From: Fidelibacterota bacterium
Lineage (GTDB): Bacteria; Marinisomatota; SORT01
NCBI GenBank assembly: GCA_022563775.1
Contig: JADFMS010000018.1
Span: forward strand, 1 to 24,990
Direction: 5' to 3'
DNA: 24,990 nt
Below, piece by piece: positions 9,029-17,609 of the stretch; position 1 is the first letter of the stretch, and every line of letters starts with the position of its first letter. Both the position numbers and the translations under genes were made by a program. The notes under the pieces were generated by a model, which was given only the letters and a program-made list of their open reading frames with translations, had not been told where the DNA came from and did no database searches.

Positions 9029-12000
9029 ATGATCGAAAAAGTAATTGAATACTCGGTTAATAACCGATTCATAGTAATCCTTGCTACTCTATTAATGATA
9101 CTGATCGGAAGTTATAGCGTTTATAATACTCCGCTTGATGCTATTCCAGATTTGAGTGACGTTCAGGTGATCGTTTTTACAAATTACCCCGGTCAGGCGC
9201 CGCAGGTAGTAGAAGAACAGGTCACTTACCCTCTAACCACTGCCATGCTCTCAGTTCCGTTCGCCAAGGCGGTGAGGGGCTATTCCTTTTTCGGGCTCTC
9301 ATTCGTCTATATAATATTTGAGGATGGCACCGATTTGTACTGGGCGAGGAGCAGGGTGCTTGAGCAGCTTAACGTTGTTTCGAAAGGCCTGCCGTTGGGA
9401 GTGACCCCAAGTCTCGGGCCGGATGCGACAGGAGTCGGATGGGTGTACCAATACGTGCTTCAGAGTGACCGGCACAATCTTCAGGAGCTGCGTTCGATAC
9501 AGGATTGGTTTTTGCGCTACGAACTTGTCAGTGTCGAGGGTGTATCCGAAGTGGCGAGCATCGGAGGCTTCGTAAAGCAGTATCAGGTAGAAGTGGACCC
9601 GAACAAACTTTTAGCATACAATATTCCGTTGAACAAAGTAAGAGAAGTGATTAAGCGAAGTAATAATGACGTTGGCGGGCGTGTGATCGAAATGGGGGAG
9701 ACGGAATTCATGGTACGCGGATTGGGTTATATCAAAGGAATCGAAGATATAAAAAATATTCCGCTCAGCGTAAGTGAAAACGGGATTCCGATATTGATCA
9801 GTAACGTTGCGGATGTGCATATAGGTCCCGAGATGAGGAGAGGGATCGCCGAACTCAATGGAGAGGGAGAAGTTGTCGGCGGTATTGTTATTATGAGATT
9901 CGGCGAAAACGCTTTGGCGACAATCGAAAGGGTCAAACAAAAATTAGAAGATCTCAAAAGCGGACTCCCCGAAGGAGTAACCATAAAAACCGTATATGAC
10001 AGATCGGGTTTGATACTGAACGCGATAAAATTTCTTAAGGAAAAGCTGATAGAAGAAACTATCGTAGTCGCAATCGTGTGCCTTGTGTTTCTCCTGCATA
10101 TCAGAAGCGCTTTTGTAGCGATATTTACACTGCCGGTAGGGATATTGATGGCGTTTATCGTCATGAATCAGCAAGGATTGAATGCCAACATAATGTCGCT
10201 GGGTGGAATCGCCATAGCTATCGGAGCAATGATCGACGCTGCGATAGTTATGATAGAGAACGTTCATAAACACATCGAGCATGATACGGGTAAAAACAGA
10301 TGGCAATTGGTTATCGACGCCTCGAAGGAAGTAGGTCCGCCTCTTTTTTATTCACTGCTGATAATAACGGTCTCCTTTATACCCGTGTTCACTCTCACCG
10401 GACAATCGGGAAGGCTGTTCAAACCGCTCGCATTCACAAAGACGTATGCGATGGCAGCGGCAGCAATACTTTCAATTACGATAGTACCGGTTCTCATGGG
10501 TTACCTCATAAGAGGGAAGATCATGTCCGAACATAAAAACCCTGTAAACCGGTTTTTACTTTTTTTGTACCGCCCGCTAATACGCACCGTACTAAAATAC
10601 AGAAAAGCGACAGTCGCAATATCTCTTTTGCTCGTTGTTGTAACCTACCTTCCTTTCAGCAAATTGGGTTCGGAATTTATGCCTCCGTTAAACGAGGGTG
10701 ATCTGCTGTACATGCCGACGACACTTCCGGGAATTTCAATATCCAAGGCGAAAGAGATTCTTCAGCAAACGGACAAGATAATCGCCTCGTTTCCTGAGGT
10801 AGAAACTGTTTTCGGCAAGATAGGCAGAGCTGAAACAGCCACAGACCCCGCCCCGCTCTCCATGATAGAGACTATAATCACTCTCAAACCCGAAGATGAA
10901 TGGAGGGAAGGAGTAACTACCAAGTCACTCATTGAAGAGATGAATAATGCAATTCAATTTCCGGGTTTGACCAACGCCTGGACGATGCCGATTAAGACGA
11001 GAATAGACATGCTTAGCACAGGTATTAAAACACCTGTCGGTATCAAGATAATGGGTGAAGACCTCGAAGTTTTGAACCGCATCGGACAAGAGATCGAAGG
11101 AGTTGTCAGGGATATACCGGGTACATTAAGTGTCTATGCCGAGAGGGTAGTAGGAGGTAATTTTCTTGATTATAATATCGACAGGAAGGAGGCAGCGCGC
11201 TACGGCCTCACAGTCGGTGATATTCAGGACGTAATCATGACCGCCGTCGGAGGAATGAACGTAACTTATACGGTCGAGGGTTTGGCAAGATATCCTGTAA
11301 ACGTCAGGTATGGAAGGGAATTGAGAGACGATTTCCAGAAATTGGAGCGGATTTTGATACCAACTCCCACAGGGGCGCAAATACCGATAAAACAGGTTGC
11401 AAACATTTCAATCAAGAAAGGCCCTCCTGTCATAAAAAGTGAAAACGCAAGAAGGACTGCGTGGGTTTACGTGGACCTGGCTGGAATTGATATCGGGACT
11501 TATGTAAAAAACGCAAAAGAGATATTAAGCAGGGAAATCAATCTGCCGGAAGGGTACAGCCTGGTGTGGAGCGGACAATACGAGTATATGCAGGCTGCAA
11601 ACGAAAAGCTTCGCTTACTCATACCCCTGACTTTAGTAATAATATTCCTGTTACTGTATTTCAATTTTAAAAATGTTATCGAAGCCAGTCTTGTGATGCT
11701 TTTGGTGATTTTTCTTGCTCCTATAGGGGGCATATGGCTCATCTATTTCTTGGGGTACGAGTTCAGCGTGGCTATATGGGTCGGCTTTATTGCGCTTGCC
11801 GGTGTGGCGGCGGAAACCGGAGTCATCATGTTCATCTATCTGGACCTCTCTTATAAAAAATGGAAGGAAGAAGGAAAGATAAAAACGTTAGAGGACATCA
11901 AGGACTGCGTGTATGAAGGAGCTGCGCTCAGATTAAGACCGAAGATGATGACGGTGTCGGCGATAATAGCCGGATTGCTTCCGATCATGTGGGGTCACGG

Positions 12001-12142
12001 AACGGGAGCGCAGGCTATGAGGAGGATAGCTGCTCCGATGGTGGGTGGAATGATATCCTCGACAATTCTGACGCTGCTTTTGATACCGGCGATCTATGTT
12101 TTATGGAAAAGCTATCTGCTGAAGAAAGAGTTAAAAAGCTGA
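9029..12142 (+). CDS. cusA: CusA/CzcA-type heavy-metal RND efflux pump
   Basis: 1037 residues, full length for the HME branch of the RND superfamily: an inner-membrane trimer driven by protons that exports metal ions through a periplasmic adaptor and an outer-membrane channel. The first membrane helix is at 13-31 and the periplasmic porter domain starts near PLDAIPDLSDVQV. The proton-relay helix GAMIDAAIVMIENVHKH contains D403 and E410. The three methionines that bind Cu(I)/Ag(I) in Escherichia coli CusA are all present: M562 in LLYMPTT, M612 in PLSMIET, M661 in RIDMLST, each offset by 11 from the E. coli numbering. A monovalent copper or silver substrate is therefore favoured over zinc or cobalt. 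No cusB, cusC or metallochaperone gene is adjacent, which is unusual. The start has only a weak ribosome site. Confidence 0.93.
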   Translation: MIEKVIEYSVNNRFIVILATLLMILIGSYSVYNTPLDAIPDLSDVQVIVFTNYPGQAPQVVEEQVTYPLTTAMLSVPFAKAVRGYSFFGLSFVYIIFEDGTDLYWARSRVLEQLNVVSKGLPLGVTPSLGPDATGVGWVYQYVLQSDRHNLQELRSIQDWFLRYELVSVEGVSEVASIGGFVKQYQVEVDPNKLLAYNIPLNKVREVIKRSNNDVGGRVIEMGETEFMVRGLGYIKGIEDIKNIPLSVSENGIPILISNVADVHIGPEMRRGIAELNGEGEVVGGIVIMRFGENALATIERVKQKLEDLKSGLPEGVTIKTVYDRSGLILNAIKFLKEKLIEETIVVAIVCLVFLLHIRSAFVAIFTLPVGILMAFIVMNQQGLNANIMSLGGIAIAIGAMIDAAIVMIENVHKHIEHDTGKNRWQLVIDASKEVGPPLFYSLLIITVSFIPVFTLTGQSGRLFKPLAFTKTYAMAAAAILSITIVPVLMGYLIRGKIMSEHKNPVNRFLLFLYRPLIRTVLKYRKATVAISLLLVVVTYLPFSKLGSEFMPPLNEGDLLYMPTTLPGISISKAKEILQQTDKIIASFPEVETVFGKIGRAETATDPAPLSMIETIITLKPEDEWREGVTTKSLIEEMNNAIQFPGLTNAWTMPIKTRIDMLSTGIKTPVGIKIMGEDLEVLNRIGQEIEGVVRDIPGTLSVYAERVVGGNFLDYNIDRKEAARYGLTVGDIQDVIMTAVGGMNVTYTVEGLARYPVNVRYGRELRDDFQKLERILIPTPTGAQIPIKQVANISIKKGPPVIKSENARRTAWVYVDLAGIDIGTYVKNAKEILSREINLPEGYSLVWSGQYEYMQAANEKLRLLIPLTLVIIFLLLYFNFKNVIEASLVMLLVIFLAPIGGIWLIYFLGYEFSVAIWVGFIALAGVAAETGVIMFIYLDLSYKKWKEEGKIKTLEDIKDCVYEGAALRLRPKMMTVSAIIAGLLPIMWGHGTGAQAMRRIAAPMVGGMISSTILTLLLIPAIYVLWKSYLLKKELKS

Positions 12143-12155
12143 CAAAAAGCGAATG

Positions 12156-12186
12156 CTGACAAACCGGAAGTGTTTGCACAGTTTTT
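12156..12186 (+). terminator. Candidate terminator between cusA and the convergent EamA gene
   Basis: CTG-a-CAAAC (12156-12164) can pair with GTTTG-ca-CAG (12072 bases after the cusA-region start is not needed: arms 12072+100 = 12172-12176 and 12179-12181), giving an interrupted 8-pair stem with a small bulge, followed by five T at 12182-12186. The position, 14 bases after the cusA stop in a convergent gap, fits a terminator. The bulge lowers confidence. Confidence 0.45.
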
Positions 12187-13063
12187 AATCCTGCTTCTTT
12201 TTCAATTCTGATATTATCATGCCCCCGAATATCAGTACGCCTCCGATAATTCCACGAATTCCTAAAACCTCTCCAAGGATTATGTATGCTATGAGCGCGG
12301 CTGCGACCGGTTCGAATGAATATATAATTGCCGCTCTTGTCGATGAAGTATATCGCTGGTATTTTGTAATTATGTAAAAATTTAACACAGTAGGGAAAAG
12401 CGCAGTGCCGATGATAATCGATAACAGGGTTGTGTTGATTTCAAAGCGGGGTGTTTCAAACAGAATTGCGGTAATGAGAGCTATCAGTCCGGTAACGAAT
12501 ACTTGAAGGAATGTTAGCTGAATAAAATTATACCGCTTACTGTAAATCTGCAACGCCACAGTATGTGCGGCAAAGGCTACCGCACCGACAGCCGTGAACC
12601 GATCGCCGTAGTTAAAGCTGTTTCCTTCAGGGGATGTTAGAAAATATAATCCGATTATAGCAAGGAATACACCAACCCAGAGTAATTTCCGCGGTATGAT
12701 TTTTTCGAATATCATGGAAAAGAACGGGACCATAACAACGAACGTTCCGGTTACAAAAGCAGATTTCGAAGCAGTTGTATAATTGAGTCCGTAAGTCTGG
12801 GCTCCGAATCCAACGCCCAATAGAAAACCCATGATAATTCCCGCACGAAGGGTAGCCTTATCTAACTTGAGAATTACTTTTCTAAACAGAATAAAAAGTA
12901 TTATCGAGGCTAAAAAGAACCGGAACGTCAGAAATAATAACGGTGAACTGAATTCTAAGGCGGCTTTCACGGCGATGAAGGAAGAACCCCAGATGACGGT
13001 AATCCCGAGAAGATATAAATCTGCCCGCAGCTTAGAAGGAGTGCCTGGAGTGATATTTATCAT
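12185..13063 (-). CDS. EamA-family (drug/metabolite transporter superfamily) permease
   Basis: A 292-residue, very hydrophobic protein with about ten membrane helices arranged as two EamA repeats (roughly residues 15-140 and 150-288). The first repeat has the diagnostic VIWGSSFIAVKAAL segment in helix 1 and the second ends with EPVAAALIAYIILGE, the usual EamA C-terminal signature. Family members are inner-membrane exporters of amino acids, nucleosides or other metabolites; the substrate cannot be predicted. The start ATG (13063-13061) lacks a strong ribosome site. It converges with cusA and diverges from the receiver gene, so it is a single-gene unit with no partner to suggest a role. Confidence 0.9.
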   Translation of the reverse strand: MINITPGTPSKLRADLYLLGITVIWGSSFIAVKAALEFSSPLLFLTFRFFLASIILFILFRKVILKLDKATLRAGIIMGFLLGVGFGAQTYGLNYTTASKSAFVTGTFVVMVPFFSMIFEKIIPRKLLWVGVFLAIIGLYFLTSPEGNSFNYGDRFTAVGAVAFAAHTVALQIYSKRYNFIQLTFLQVFVTGLIALITAILFETPRFEINTTLLSIIIGTALFPTVLNFYIITKYQRYTSSTRAAIIYSFEPVAAALIAYIILGEVLGIRGIIGGVLIFGGMIISELKKKQD

Positions 13064-13219
13064 GGATTTAAAATAGGAACAAAGAGTTGGAGTTCAAATG
13101 ATAAGAATAAGGCTGGGAAAGAAGGCAAAGTATAAAGAGTTAAATACTCATATTTCAGTTACCGGATAAATCTACCGATAAGATTAGTTAAAGGGATAAA
13201 TAGAAAGGCAGTTTAGCTG

Positions 13220-13606
13220 ATGGGATATACCTGTAAGATTCTGGTGATGGATGATGAAGCCGCATTAAGACAACTCCTTAATCGGATGTTAAATCATTTC
13301 GGATGCGACGTCGAACTCGCGAGTAACGGAGAAGAAGCTGTTGAAGCTTACAGGAATGCATTCAAGAGTGATGACCCATTCGATATTGTAATAGTTGATC
13401 TGACAGTAGCCGAAGGTATGGGTGGTATTGAAACAGTTGAGCAAATCAGAAAATTTGATAAGAATGTAAAAGTCATAGTAGCAAGCGGGCATTTGACGGA
13501 CTCAATAATAGACGAAATCGAAAGTGGGAAATTCAATGGTTCCCTGCCTAAACCTTTCAAGATGGACGAATTAGAAGCCGTATTGGCAAAAGTTTTGAAT
13601 TCTTAG
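13220..13606 (+). CDS. Stand-alone receiver-domain response regulator
   Basis: 128 residues comprising only a receiver domain. The acidic pair is D11-D12, the phospho-acceptor is D60, the switch residue is S89 (VASGH) and the conserved lysine is K111 in LPKPFK, so all active-site residues are present. The loop after the phospho-acceptor reads DLTVAEGMGGIETVEQIR, a form more often seen in C-terminal receivers of PAS-rich hybrid kinases than in CheY. Without an output domain it probably shuttles phosphate or acts by protein contact. No kinase lies next to it; the two hybrid kinases in this window are candidate partners by proximity only. A weak AGGCAG ribosome site lies about 12 bases before the ATG. 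Confidence 0.92.
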   Translation: MGYTCKILVMDDEAALRQLLNRMLNHFGCDVELASNGEEAVEAYRNAFKSDDPFDIVIVDLTVAEGMGGIETVEQIRKFDKNVKVIVASGHLTDSIIDEIESGKFNGSLPKPFKMDELEAVLAKVLNS

Positions 13607-13627
13607 GATAAATCTTTATCCCGTTTT
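13606..13627 (+). terminator. Candidate hairpin terminator after the receiver gene
   Basis: GGATAA (13606-13611) and TTATCC (13616-13621) form a 6-pair stem with a 4-base loop immediately at the stop codon, followed by CG and four T (13624-13627). It is short and A/T-rich, so only moderately convincing. Confidence 0.45.
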
Positions 13628-13739
13628 GATATAGTTCGACCGGAACGATTAATCAATGATTCGATTCTTCAGGTAAGAAGAATATACTTTTAATCGATCT
13701 GTTTAATTATCTTTTCATAACAATAATCTGTCGAATAAT

Positions 13740-14171
13740 ATGAAAAAGATAAAACTATTACTTTTGTGCACGGGTAATTCGTGTAGAAGCCAGATGGCTG
13801 AAGGGTGGGTAAAGTCAGAGCTGAGCCGTTTTGTCGACGTTTATTCCGCCGGAACCGAGCCGAAGGAGATAGATAAAAGAGCAATTAGCGTTATGGCGGA
13901 GGTAGGAATTGATATTTCCGGTCAATCTGCCAGCAATGTAGACGAATATCTAAATAAAGAATTCGATCTTATTATTACGCTGTGCGACGAAGCGCGTGAG
14001 AGCTGCCCCCTGTTTCCATCACAGGCAGAGGTAATCCATATGGGATTTAGGGACCCCGCGGATGCAATCGGAAGTGAGGAGGAAGTTTTAGGCGTATTCC
14101 GTGAAGTCAGGGATCGATTAAACCGGAGATTGATTACTCAGTTAAGAGAAAAATTTTCTCGAATTGACTAA
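13740..14171 (+). CDS. arsC: Arsenate reductase, thioredoxin-coupled (low-molecular-weight phosphatase fold)
   Basis: 143 residues. The phosphatase loop CTGNSCRSQMAEGW (from C10) holds the nucleophile C10, plus C15 and R16. The redox pair C82 and C89 (TLCDEARESCP) and the general acid D105 in RDPAD are present. Residues 10, 82 and 89 match the numbering of the well-studied Staphylococcus aureus ArsC, in which the disulfide moves from C10-C82 to C82-C89 and is reduced by thioredoxin. The enzyme reduces arsenate to arsenite in the cytoplasm. No arsenite pump or ArsR gene is adjacent, so the gene is outside a canonical ars operon. It ends 4 bases from the convergent lyase gene. A plain tyrosine phosphatase is unlikely because the C82/C89 pair is present. 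Confidence 0.93.
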   Translation: MKKIKLLLLCTGNSCRSQMAEGWVKSELSRFVDVYSAGTEPKEIDKRAISVMAEVGIDISGQSASNVDEYLNKEFDLIITLCDEARESCPLFPSQAEVIHMGFRDPADAIGSEEEVLGVFREVRDRLNRRLITQLREKFSRID

Positions 14172-14175
14172 GTTC

Positions 14176-16017
14176 CTACTGTCTTTCAGCCTCAAGAACG
14201 ACTTTGCCCCAGTGAATTAATTGCGCGGCTCTTTCTATTGATTCGTTAGGAGGATGTTCGTAAAAATCTGCATCGGTATTTATAAACGGAATACTCTGAA
14301 GATTATCGGTGCCGTTACGAACCAATTCGAGTACTGCGGCCGCTACACTGTTCAGCTTATACTCTCCATCGAGCTTTCTTCCATTGTGGGCGGTTAGCGG
14401 AAAATCTCCTCTTATCCTCAAATCGAGCGCCTGGAGTGATACGAGAAGTTCAGCAGCCAGGACTTTTGTAACGTTTTCTACAACCATTCTCAAATGACGC
14501 GCCGCTGTCGTTGACATGGCATTATGGTCTTCGATATTTGCTGAGGTAGGGATGCTGTCAACAGACGAAGGGTGACATAATATTTTATTTTCCGCAACGA
14601 GGCTTGCAGCCATGTACTGATAAAGCATCATTCCGGAATCGAGTCCATCTGTTCCTGACGACAGATTCGCCGGCATCCCCCTGTTGTTTTTGGGGTCAAG
14701 AAGGAGCTGCATACGCCTTTCGGATATGCCGCCCAATTCCGCTATCGCTATTTTAAGGTAATCAGCCGCGAACCCTACCGGTTCGCCGTGAAAATTAGCG
14801 GCGGAATATGTCTTCCATTCGCTTATGGAAAAGCCGTCACCGACACTGTCCGGTCTGTCCTCATCTTCGATGAAGATGAGAGGATTATCAGTTGCGGAAT
14901 TTATCTCTATCTCTATCTGCTCGTGGGTATGTGAAAGTGCGTCATGCACAGCGCCGTGTACTTGAGGTATCGCTCGTATTGAATATTCGTCTTGCTGATG
15001 ATGACCTTCTGCCGCTCTGTCAATAAGATTCGAGTCTTTTATATACCTGTTTATATCTTTTGCAACGGAAATTTGTCCGCGGTAAGGTCTTGCCCTGTGA
15101 ACTTTTTCATCGAACGCCCTGCTGAATCCCCCTAACGATTGAAGCGAGAGTGAACCGATAATGTTAGCAGTTTTAAGCACGACCGAAGAATCGAATATAG
15201 AAATAGCGGTTATCGCTGCGGAAATTGTTGCTCCATTGGTAAGAGCCAATCCTTCTTTTGGAGCGAGATGAATATTGACCTCACCCGAGCTTTTTATCGG
15301 TTCCGGCACAGGTGGAATCTGGAGACCCGCCGAGCTGAGGGCTTCATTTCCACTGACGGGGGCAGAAGCTTTTTCCCCGTTTGATAGAAAATCAGGCTCG
15401 TGCCACGCTTTGCCCCTTCCGATCATCACTACCGCGAGGTGGGCTAATTGACAAAGGTCGCCTGAGGAACCGAGACTTCCCTGCGACGGTATCAGCGGAT
15501 GAACACAGTTATTCAGCATATCCCTCAGTAAGAATAGAATTTCCGGCCTGACTCCAGAGCGTCCTTCCGCAAACGCTCTCAGCCGTATCAGTATTGCCGC
15601 TCGAACTATTTCTACTGGAAGCGGATCTCCAACGGCTGTTAAATGACTGTAAATCAAATTCACTGAAAGACGGCACGCATCGGCATAACTCTTGATCGGC
15701 TTATCCTTATTGTTGCCGAAGCCGGTATTTACACCGTAAATCAGCTGGCGATAATCGATCTCGTCATCATCGCCCAAACTTTTGGACAATTTTGCAGCAA
15801 TATGAACGGCGTCGCTTATATATTCCGCGCTGCGTTCACATCTTGCAATGCTGAGGGGGTCTATTTCAACCGTTGCGAAATTGTTATTCGAATTCCCGCA
15901 TGCGACCGCTATAAGTTGATTTATTGTTAATCTATGCTCGGGAAGATGGCTTAGAATGATGGGATAAGCCACTTTCTCACCCATTATATCAATGAATTTC
16001 CCCCCGTTTTCACTCAC
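14176..16017 (-). CDS. Aromatic amino acid lyase, histidine ammonia-lyase-like
   Basis: About 613 residues from the GTG at 16017. Numbered from there, YGVNTGFG (94-101) carries the catalytic-loop tyrosine, NLIYSH (ending H125) matches the SH selectivity position of histidine lyases rather than the FL/HL of PAL/TAL, and TSANIEDHNAM resembles the HAL motif ANQEDHVSM. The enzyme should deaminate histidine (or a related amino acid) to urocanate plus ammonia. The MIO cofactor is normally made from Ala-Ser-Gly; here it is Ser-Ser-Gly (184-186) followed by DLCQLAH instead of DLAPLAH. The protein is about 100 residues longer than typical HutH. The start is uncertain: TTG 16032, GTG 16017 (GTGAGTGA overlap with the hisS stop, favoured) and ATG 15984 are all in frame. 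No other hut genes are present; the partner is hisS. A related lyase or aminomutase is possible. Confidence 0.85.
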   Translation of the reverse strand: MSENGGKFIDIMGEKVAYPIILSHLPEHRLTINQLIAVACGNSNNNFATVEIDPLSIARCERSAEYISDAVHIAAKLSKSLGDDDEIDYRQLIYGVNTGFGNNKDKPIKSYADACRLSVNLIYSHLTAVGDPLPVEIVRAAILIRLRAFAEGRSGVRPEILFLLRDMLNNCVHPLIPSQGSLGSSGDLCQLAHLAVVMIGRGKAWHEPDFLSNGEKASAPVSGNEALSSAGLQIPPVPEPIKSSGEVNIHLAPKEGLALTNGATISAAITAISIFDSSVVLKTANIIGSLSLQSLGGFSRAFDEKVHRARPYRGQISVAKDINRYIKDSNLIDRAAEGHHQQDEYSIRAIPQVHGAVHDALSHTHEQIEIEINSATDNPLIFIEDEDRPDSVGDGFSISEWKTYSAANFHGEPVGFAADYLKIAIAELGGISERRMQLLLDPKNNRGMPANLSSGTDGLDSGMMLYQYMAASLVAENKILCHPSSVDSIPTSANIEDHNAMSTTAARHLRMVVENVTKVLAAELLVSLQALDLRIRGDFPLTAHNGRKLDGEYKLNSVAAAVLELVRNGTDNLQSIPFINTDADFYEHPPNESIERAAQLIHWGKVVLEAERQ

Positions 16018-17503
16018 TCTGATATCTCGCAAGAATCTGACTGACTGTTTTTATCAGGTCTGAACGGGGGACAGTCACTTGTGAAGGTTGTTCTGCGAGC
16101 CACTCTTTGCGCTCCTGAAAACTCTCGGACAATTCCTTGCCGAGCATGAGGTCTTTGACTGTAACCTGATCTTTGGCAAACTCATCAGAGCCGACGATGA
16201 CCGCTACGGCCGCTCCTCTTTTATCGGCGTATTTCATCTGTTTGTTGAAACCTCCACTGCCGAGATATGTCTCAGCTGAAATTCCGGAAGAGCGTAATTC
16301 GGATGTAATTTTTATATAGTCACTGATCTTATCGCTATCCATGACGGTTACGACAACGGGTGCGTTAATCAGAGTGTCTTTATTCTGTTTTATGGTTGAT
16401 AGTGCAGCAAGAAGTCTATCCACGCCGATGGAAATACCGGTAGCTGGAGTTTTTTGTCCGGTAAACCGTTCTATAAGATCGTCGTACCTCCCCCCCCCGG
16501 CAACGCTACCGAATTCTCTTTTACGGTTTTTCTCATCCTTGATTTCGAATGTCAAATTGGCCTCGAATACCGGTCCGGTATAATATGCCATGCCTCTTAC
16601 AACTGTCGGAGCAAACAAGATAGTGTCCTCGTCATATCCCATATCGTTCAGGTATGAGTCCATCTCGCGGAGCTCCTCTAATCCTGTATGACCTTCGGAG
16701 CTCTCTTTCATAAATTCAGATAACGCATCGAGAACCTCACTCCTCGAATTTCGAGGAACCTCGAGAAACTGAACGATGACATCAACCTCCCGATCGGATA
16801 ATTCAGCCCCTTTGATAAAAGCACCCGATTTGTCTTTCCTGCCGGAAGTCAGAAGTTGAGTTACGCCGTTAATACCCAACCTGTCCAGTTTATCAATACT
16901 TCTTAATACGTTTTGAGCAAGGTCTGAAAGCGAACCGTCGTTGTTTCTCACTTCAATACCGGCGGATTCTAATACGCCATTCACTATTTTGCGGTTACTT
17001 ATTTTTACTTCAAAATCCTTTTTCTCGATCCCGAGAGCTTCGAAAGCATCAACCAGGGCAGCACAAACTTCACAATCAGCCAAGATTGAGGTAGTGCCGA
17101 CCGTGTCAATGTCGAACTGAGTAAACTCCCTGAATCTTCCCGCTCCCGGTTTTTCAAGTCTCCATACTTTTCCTATCTGATATCTTCTGAAAGGTGTCGG
17201 AAGATCCTGGTATTGGGCGATGACTCTTGAAAGAGGAGCGGTTAGATCGTACCGCAGCGCCACCCATTCATCCTCAGATTCAAAGGCAAAAATGCCTTCC
17301 TCCGGTGTGTCGCCGTCGGGTAGAAACTTTCCTAACACGTCCACATATTCAAGCGCCGGAGTCTCAATCTGTTGGAAGCCGTAAAGTTCGTAAACGGCTT
17401 GAATTCGCTCCAGCATCATTCTCCGGTTGAAAGACTCACCCCAGAGCGAGTCTTTAAATCCTTTGACGGTACGAGGTTTAGGTTTGATTGGTTTTTTTGT
17501 CAA
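16010..17503 (-). CDS. hisS: Histidyl-tRNA synthetase, divergent alpha-proteobacterial type
   Basis: A 497-residue class II synthetase that charges tRNA-His. Motif 2 lies at about 104-135 with loop RLEKPGAGRFREF (115-127) where most bacteria have RHERPQ-GRYRQF. The HisA segment is RGMAYYTGPVFE (303-314), GGGRYDDL is at 336-343 and motif 3, GISIGVDRL, is at 356-364. LEYVDVLGKFLPDGD, VRYDLTAP-like LRYDLTAPL and GRKDKSGAFIKGA match the long HisRS of Rhizobiales/Caulobacterales as I remember it. The start is TTG: an in-frame TAG lies two codons upstream and no later start keeps the N-terminus; AAGGAT lies 12 bases before it. Nine consecutive G (complement of 16490-16498) encode the glycine run. 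It sits 106 bases downstream of the tRNA-His gene and overlaps the lyase gene, suggesting one transcript. Confidence 0.95.
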   Translation of the reverse strand: MTKKPIKPKPRTVKGFKDSLWGESFNRRMMLERIQAVYELYGFQQIETPALEYVDVLGKFLPDGDTPEEGIFAFESEDEWVALRYDLTAPLSRVIAQYQDLPTPFRRYQIGKVWRLEKPGAGRFREFTQFDIDTVGTTSILADCEVCAALVDAFEALGIEKKDFEVKISNRKIVNGVLESAGIEVRNNDGSLSDLAQNVLRSIDKLDRLGINGVTQLLTSGRKDKSGAFIKGAELSDREVDVIVQFLEVPRNSRSEVLDALSEFMKESSEGHTGLEELREMDSYLNDMGYDEDTILFAPTVVRGMAYYTGPVFEANLTFEIKDEKNRKREFGSVAGGGRYDDLIERFTGQKTPATGISIGVDRLLAALSTIKQNKDTLINAPVVVTVMDSDKISDYIKITSELRSSGISAETYLGSGGFNKQMKYADKRGAAVAVIVGSDEFAKDQVTVKDLMLGKELSESFQERKEWLAEQPSQVTVPRSDLIKTVSQILARYQSE

Positions 17504-17583
17504 TTTCTATATGGTATCCTTGCGAGTGAAGTTCTAAAAGCAAATGGAATCAGACTTATTCTGCACCCAATATACACCAAACT

Positions 17584-17608
17584 TGATTACTGCAATCTCT
17601 CGTAATCA
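17584..17608 (-). other. Hairpin between tRNA-His and hisS
   Basis: On the minus strand a perfect inverted repeat TGATTAC...GTAATCA (arms 17608-17602 and 17590-17584, 11-base loop) begins two bases after the tRNA 3' end. No T-run follows, so it is not a clear terminator. It may be a processing signal or a protective 3' hairpin within a tRNA-hisS transcript. Confidence 0.5.
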
Positions 17609-17609
17609 G

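Noticed and set aside
9611..10306. Long open frames on the minus strand inside cusA.
   Set aside because: They are antisense to a well-supported pump gene, overlap one another and show no recognisable domains or ribosome sites.
17504..17609. A T-box or other amino-acid-sensing leader before hisS.
   Set aside because: The leader is only about 100 bases, has one simple hairpin, and shows no T-box core sequence or specifier structure.
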